DNA of 10,037 bases from positions 1 to 10,037 of the forward strand of contig JAGAYB010000246.1 in the NCBI GenBank assembly GCA_017940705.1, in the 5' to 3' direction. A program made the position numbers and the translations under genes. Under the pieces are notes generated by a model. The model made no database searches. It worked only from the letters and a program-made list of their open reading frames with translations, and was not told where the DNA came from. The stretch comes from Selenomonas sp. (lineage in GTDB: Bacteria > Bacillota_C > Negativicutes > Selenomonadales > Selenomonadaceae). Positions 7,265-10,037 of this stretch are shown here, piece by piece. The first letter of the stretch is position 1; each line of letters begins with the position of its first letter.

Positions 7265-8428
7265 ATGAATCTTAAAATTGCCAACGACAACGGAAACAGC
7301 GAGCATGACCTCATCATTGATGGGAAGCTGGTTCAGCAGCCGAATGTATTTGCAAAAATCATGAGGGTGCCGAACTTGGATGATGTCAACAAAGAGTATG
7401 TCCTGAAGAATCTTCATGACAATCTGCTGGTTTCGATTGAAGGTGGTTTGTATTACATCGGCCAGCGGGCTTTGGAATCCGGCCAGCCCTGCCGCGCTAT
7501 TGAGGTCGGTGTAGACAATAACAAGGTAACGAGTGATATTGTCTACATCAATACGCTGGCACATTCGGCAGCTGCCGCCATTGAGGAAGCTGCTGGCAAG
7601 GATTATGACTTGGGCGCACTGGATGAGACGATTACTGCCCATGTGGACATGGCTACGGCTCTCCCGGTGTCCTACTTCAACAAGAAGAACTGTCAGACAT
7701 TCAGCGAGAAGTTCACTGGCAAAAAGCACCATGTATGTGTCTACATTGGCGATAAGGAAGTAATGGTTGAACTGATTTATGACTTTGTGAAGGTCATTCC
7801 TGAAGGTGTAACGGCTTCCTTTGCGCTGAAAGAGAACAATGAACTGTTTGAGGAATATAACAAGCAACATAAGGATGCCCCGCTGGACAAGGCTGATTTT
7901 GCAGAGAACAAGGTTCTGCATATCGCTGTGGGCGAAGGTACCACGGAGTTCCCTGTAACTACGGATGTTCATTTCAAGCCGGACTTCATCAGTGGTACCA
8001 ACAACGGCAATGGCCACGCCATTGATGCCGTGATTGATGATTTCAAAGAGCAGTTCGGCCTGATGAAGCTCACCCGTCAGGAATACTCTGATATTCTTCA
8101 GGATGAAGGCCACAAGTACCATGCTACGGCTGTGGAGTTCATTATGCCCGCCTTGGAGAATCAGGCCGAAGAAATCCTGCATAAGGCCAAGCAGGTGATC
8201 CAGCAAGCAAACAACGAGATTGATGTGGTTTGCGTGTATGGTGGTGGCTCCATTATGATGCGCGAAGCACTGGAGAAGAAACTGAAGGACTTCTGTGACC
8301 GTGCCATGATTAAGCTCCTGTATATGCCGAAGAAGTACGCAGTTACATTGGAAGTAAGCGGCCTGAACGTGTTCCTTAATAGCAAGGTCTTTGCCGCTCT
8401 CAAAGAAGCATCGGCAGCAAATAACTAA
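7265..8428 (+). CDS. parM: ParM/Alp-family actin-like plasmid segregation ATPase
   Basis: A 387-residue actin fold protein expected to polymerise into filaments that push plasmid copies apart in type II partition. Visible motifs are the phosphate-1 loop NDNGNS (7-12), a phosphate-2-like loop AVGEGTTEF (221-229) and the adenosine motif VCVYGGGS (322-329). The general pattern is that of Firmicute plasmid Alp/ParM proteins with the ALP N-terminal domain. In the phosphate-2 loop the Asp that usually precedes xG is Ala221. ATG 7265 follows GGAGGG (7251-7256) by 8 nt; the longer in-frame start at 7196 would begin inside the promoter. A ParR-like gene follows. The 431-codon frame on the opposite strand (7178-8473) is a shadow. 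Confidence 0.88.
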   Translation: MNLKIANDNGNSEHDLIIDGKLVQQPNVFAKIMRVPNLDDVNKEYVLKNLHDNLLVSIEGGLYYIGQRALESGQPCRAIEVGVDNNKVTSDIVYINTLAHSAAAAIEEAAGKDYDLGALDETITAHVDMATALPVSYFNKKNCQTFSEKFTGKKHHVCVYIGDKEVMVELIYDFVKVIPEGVTASFALKENNELFEEYNKQHKDAPLDKADFAENKVLHIAVGEGTTEFPVTTDVHFKPDFISGTNNGNGHAIDAVIDDFKEQFGLMKLTRQEYSDILQDEGHKYHATAVEFIMPALENQAEEILHKAKQVIQQANNEIDVVCVYGGGSIMMREALEKKLKDFCDRAMIKLLYMPKKYAVTLEVSGLNVFLNSKVFAALKEASAANN

Positions 8429-8469
8429 AGGAGGGACGGCGTGGAGCTGCCTCCACGCCCTAAAATATG
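8427..8469 (+). promoter_or_regulatory. hairpin-bridged ribosome-binding site of the parR-like gene
   Basis: A strong Shine-Dalgarno sequence AAAGGAGGG (8427-8435) lies 31 nt before ATG 8467, too far to act directly. Between them is a perfect hairpin: GGCGTGGAG (8438-8446), loop CTGC, CTCCACGCC (8451-8459). When it folds, 2 + 7 = 9 unpaired nt remain between the signal and the start codon, a normal spacing. No purine-rich signal is closer, and an in-frame TAA at 8461-8463 excludes an earlier start. There is no T run, so it is not a terminator. Spacing by RNA structure is known from phage T4 gene 38; its use here is inference. Confidence 0.6.
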
Positions 8470-8820
8470 GCATTTATAACAAAGTCGTTTCGCTTTGATG
8501 ATTCGCATCCTGTACTGAAGGATTTCGTGGCCAAGCAGTCCAACTTCAGCAAGGCTATGAAGTATTTGGTATTTGACTATTGCAGCAAGCATCCTGAGAT
8601 TGAGGACTTGGCGGTTAAATATCAGGTGGTATCGGATGCAGCGGTTCTTGACCGTATGCGTGCGATGACACAGACAGATTCCGTACAGGAAGCCCAGCCG
8701 GAGGTAAAAGCAGAGGAAAAGACCGAAGCTGCTCCAGCACAACAAAAGAAGAAAACATCCAAGAAGGATAAAAAGAAGTCCTCGGATGTTAATCTTGACG
8801 AATATAGCGAGTATATGTGA
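8467..8820 (+). CDS. ParR-like ribbon-helix-helix partition adaptor
   Basis: A 117-residue protein. The N-terminal 40 residues (ITKSFRFDDSHPVLKDFVAK, then SNFSKAMKYLVFDYC) fit a ribbon-helix-helix DNA-binding fold: a short beta strand followed by two helices. A helical middle (45-66), a disordered Glu/Ala/Lys linker (about 70-92), a Lys-rich run (94-105) and an acidic aromatic tail DVNLDEYSEYM follow. ParR proteins bind the centromere with such an N-terminal domain and contact the ParM filament end with their C-terminus, and both size and position directly after parM agree. Sequence similarity to a named ParR is not claimed. The start codon is unusual in lacking a nearby Shine-Dalgarno sequence. 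Confidence 0.75.
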   Translation: MAFITKSFRFDDSHPVLKDFVAKQSNFSKAMKYLVFDYCSKHPEIEDLAVKYQVVSDAAVLDRMRAMTQTDSVQEAQPEVKAEEKTEAAPAQQKKKTSKKDKKKSSDVNLDEYSEYM

Positions 8821-8852
8821 TATAGACCCTGCCTTAAAGGCAGGGTCTATAT
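8820..8852 (+). terminator. strong hairpin after the parR-like gene
   Basis: TATAGACCCTGCC (8821-8833) and GGCAGGGTCTATA (8839-8851) pair perfectly around TTAAA, with one more A-T pair outside. The stem begins at the last base of the parR-like stop codon. The following sequence TATAATAAAATA has no T run, so it is an imperfect intrinsic terminator. It may instead stabilise the mRNA 3' end or be a protein-binding palindrome. Confidence 0.55.
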
Positions 8853-8900
8853 ATAATAAAATAAACAGATCACTTCATCCGTAGTTAGGAGAAAATTAAC

Positions 8901-9101
8901 ATGGAAATACATGAAATAAATGACAAGCTAGGACTTGCCAAAAGGCTGGGCATAGCGCATGGTTGGCTTTATACAATCAATGGAGATAGCCCAGGCATTG
9001 CAGAAGAAGTCGCAGAATGTGCCGGTGTTGTCCTCGGTGAAATCGGCAGAGATACTGCGGAGGATATGGCCGCAAAACTTGCCGATATTCGCAGACATTG
9101 A
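8901..9101 (+). CDS. hypothetical 66-residue acidic protein
   Basis: Not recognised. It is a small soluble protein with no signal peptide or membrane segment. A central LAKRLGIAHGWLYTINGDSP could include a short helix-turn segment, followed by helices containing AEEVAECAGVVLGEI and DTAEDMAAKLADIRRH. AGGAG (8887-8891) lies 9 nt before ATG 8901, a sound translation signal, and base composition resembles the parMR genes. It follows the parMR cassette in the same direction, separated by a hairpin, and is followed by strong terminator hairpins. No convincing promoter of its own was found, so it may be expressed by read-through of the partition cassette. It could be a plasmid maintenance accessory, but nothing in it shows a function. 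Confidence 0.6.
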   Translation: MEIHEINDKLGLAKRLGIAHGWLYTINGDSPGIAEEVAECAGVVLGEIGRDTAEDMAAKLADIRRH

Positions 9102-9115
9102 CGAATAAAAAAGAC

Positions 9116-9137
9116 AGCTACCTTTTTGGAGGTCGCT
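9116..9137. other. weak imperfect hairpin
   Basis: AGC-T-ACC (9116-9122) and GGT-C-GCT (9131-9137) can pair with one internal mismatch around TTTTTGGA. It is the first of three consecutive hairpins after the 66-codon gene. Stability is modest. Confidence 0.3.
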
Positions 9138-9141
9138 CACA

Positions 9142-9176
9142 AAAGCCGTCCCTAATAGCAGTTCAGGGATGGCTTT
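9142..9176. terminator. second hairpin of the intergenic cluster
   Basis: AAAGCCGTCCCT (9142-9153) pairs with AGGGATGGCTTT (9165-9176), 12 pairs including one G-T, around an 11-nt loop. T residues at each outer end let it act as a modest terminator in either direction. It sits 40 nt past the stop of the 66-codon gene. Confidence 0.5.
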
Positions 9177-9190
9177 CTTATGATATTACC

Positions 9191-9223
9191 AAAAAGGGGG
9201 AGGCGATAGCCTCCCCTTTTTTT
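9191..9223. terminator. bidirectional intrinsic terminator
   Basis: GGGGAGGC (9197-9204) and GCCTCCCC (9209-9216) form a GC-rich stem with loop GATA, extended outward by a G-T pair and five A-T pairs. A run of seven T (9217-9223) follows on the + strand, and AAAAA (9191-9195) gives five T on the - strand. It ends + strand transcription and also the convergent HTH gene, whose stop codon (9222-9224) overlaps it. Confidence 0.92.
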
Positions 9224-9869
9224 AGTATTCGCATTCATCATCGTATTCATCGTCATCAAAATATATTATATGGCCAAAACCACCCCATACAGCTCCTTTG
9301 GAGGCCATACCCATTTTTTCACCTCGGATTTTATCTTCAATAACTTTTTTTATAGATACATCTTCCTTAGTGTTGGTTAAAACGCTAAATAACCAATTCC
9401 TATATGTATCTACGATAATATCAGATTGTTCAATTAAAGAATTTTTGAAATCTGCGTAGGGAATTAACTTTTCTACCGACACATAAAGATATTTGTATTT
9501 AGCTGCTTCATCCCATACCCAAAGTTCATACCTATCCATATATCTATCTTCACAAAATTCCATAAAAAATTCAATTTTATCATCCACTGATATTATTTCA
9601 ATACTTCGTTTTCTATTATGTGATTTCTTTTCAAATATTCTATATGCTTCATCTTCGAGAATTTCACCAATGGACATATCAAAATACTCTGCCAAGGAAA
9701 CTATATTATCAATTCCGGGCATTTTTGAACCGTGTTCCCAGTTCTGAACTGCTTTTGTTGACACACCAACATATTCAGCAATTTGTTCTTGTGTTTTATC
9801 ATGAAATTTGCGTAATTCGGATAATCTCTTTCCAAAAGAAACGCAGTCAAATTTATATTTATTGTTCAT
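9222..9869 (-). CDS. XRE-family HTH regulator with unknown C-terminal domain
   Basis: A 215-residue protein. Residues about 11-70 are a clear Cro/C1 helix-turn-helix: FGKRLSELRKFHDKTQEQIA, EYVGVSTKAVQNWEHGSKMP, then NIVSLAEYFDMSIGEIL. The C-terminal two thirds are not recognised; they are rich in Asp/Glu/Tyr/Trp (DRYMDRYELWVWDE) and end in a very acidic tail DDDEYDDECEY. ATG 9869 is chosen because AGGAGG lies about 8 nt upstream on this strand; an extension to ATG 9968 lacks such a signal. It is much more AT-rich than the surrounding genes and on the opposite strand, suggesting separate acquisition. It could control this plasmid's transfer or partition genes, or be the regulator of an unseen module. 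Confidence 0.85.
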   Translation of the reverse strand: MNNKYKFDCVSFGKRLSELRKFHDKTQEQIAEYVGVSTKAVQNWEHGSKMPGIDNIVSLAEYFDMSIGEILEDEAYRIFEKKSHNRKRSIEIISVDDKIEFFMEFCEDRYMDRYELWVWDEAAKYKYLYVSVEKLIPYADFKNSLIEQSDIIVDTYRNWLFSVLTNTKEDVSIKKVIEDKIRGEKMGMASKGAVWGGFGHIIYFDDDEYDDECEY

Positions 9870-9888
9870 AATTCTTCCTCCTCTTTTT

Positions 9889-9894
9889 ATTATA
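9889..9894 (-). promoter_or_regulatory. candidate -10 box of the XRE-family gene
   Basis: TATAAT on the - strand lies 20 bp upstream of ATG 9869. No good -35 hexamer is found at 16-18 bp, so the promoter is weak, activator-dependent or wrongly placed. Confidence 0.35.
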
Positions 9895-9968
9895 TTACTC
9901 AAACTTCGCACACGGAAAACATCCCGTATGCCTTGATAAATCAGCTTGAACTGAATGTCGAAAGCCAT

Positions 9969-10037
9969 TCACGCACACTTCTCTGCACGCAGACGACTCA
10001 TCCAAAGAGCGGGCAGATCGTTCAGGAATCGTTCCAA
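9969..10037 (-). CDS. possible C-terminal end of a gene entering from the right
   Basis: On the - strand an open frame runs from the window edge to TGA at 9969-9971 and reads LERFLNDLPALWMSRLRAEK before ending CA. Its CTG-rich codons look like coding sequence, but 22 residues are too few to identify a family. An open frame on the + strand (9897 to the edge, containing ENIPYALINQLELNVESHSR) is an alternative, so the strand is uncertain. Confidence 0.25.
   Translation of the reverse strand: MERFLNDLPALWMSRLRAEKCA

Noticed and set aside
8438..8459. Intrinsic terminator between parM and the parR-like gene
   Set aside because: The hairpin is perfect but followed by CTAAAATATGG with no T run, and terminating there would separate the two partners.
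7178..8473. 431-codon open frame on the - strand, longer than parM itself
   Set aside because: It lies opposite parM, lacks a ribosome-binding site, and its translation has no recognisable motif, whereas the + strand shows actin-fold motifs, an SD and a promoter.
9110..9180. Possible riboswitch in the structured intergenic region
   Set aside because: No known aptamer consensus was seen, and no + strand gene follows for it to control; terminator-like hairpins explain the structure.
9098..9343. 81-codon + strand frame starting at TTG 9098
   Set aside because: It reads through two hairpins and a strong terminator and then antisense to the XRE gene; no ribosome-binding site.
1..10037. CRISPR array, tRNA, rRNA or insertion sequence
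   Set aside because: No regularly spaced repeats, no cloverleaf or rRNA-like segment, and no transposase or terminal repeats were seen.

Overview
The window looks like part of a conjugative plasmid, or an integrated conjugative element, from a diderm Firmicute (Negativicutes, such as the Selenomonas group). This host is an inference. A Trb-type type IV secretion system of the kind known from Proteobacteria (IncP/Ti) suits a cell with an outer membrane. The strong AGGAGG ribosome-binding sites, consensus sigma-A promoters and a Firmicute-style actin-like ParM suggest a Firmicute. No rRNA, tRNA, CRISPR array or insertion sequence was seen.

Positions 1-7157 hold a conjugation operon on the + strand. 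A consensus promoter (28-56) overlaps an inverted repeat. It is followed by a TraD-like relaxosome gene, trbB (VirB11 ATPase), trbD (VirB3), trbE (VirB4 ATPase), trbJ (VirB5), a small single-pass membrane protein in the slot of trbK, trbL (VirB6), and a 68-residue Cro/C1-type regulator. An intrinsic terminator closes the operon. Genes abut or overlap, and several ribosome-binding sites sit on the preceding stop codon. The VirB2 pilin gene trbC, normally between trbB and trbD, is absent. The trbF, trbG and trbI functions, the coupling protein and the relaxase also do not appear in the window.

Positions 7150-8852 hold a type II (actin-type) partition cassette with its own strong promoter (7191-7219): an actin-like ATPase (ParM/Alp family) and a ribbon-helix-helix adaptor resembling ParR. 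The parR-like start codon has no nearby Shine-Dalgarno sequence. A strong one lies 31 nt upstream, and a perfect 22-nt hairpin between them would bring it to about 9 nt when folded. This is the most interesting local feature.

Positions 8853-9223 carry a 66-codon gene of unknown function, then two weaker hairpins and a strong bidirectional terminator. Convergent to it, at 9222-9869 on the - strand, is an AT-rich XRE-family regulator with an unrecognised acidic C-terminal region. From about 9900 to the right edge the base composition returns to the plasmid norm. A reading frame on the - strand ends there at 9969 and may be the tail of a gene that continues outside the window.

Taken together, the window encodes part of a mating-pair formation apparatus, a partition system for stable inheritance, and two regulators that may control one or both.
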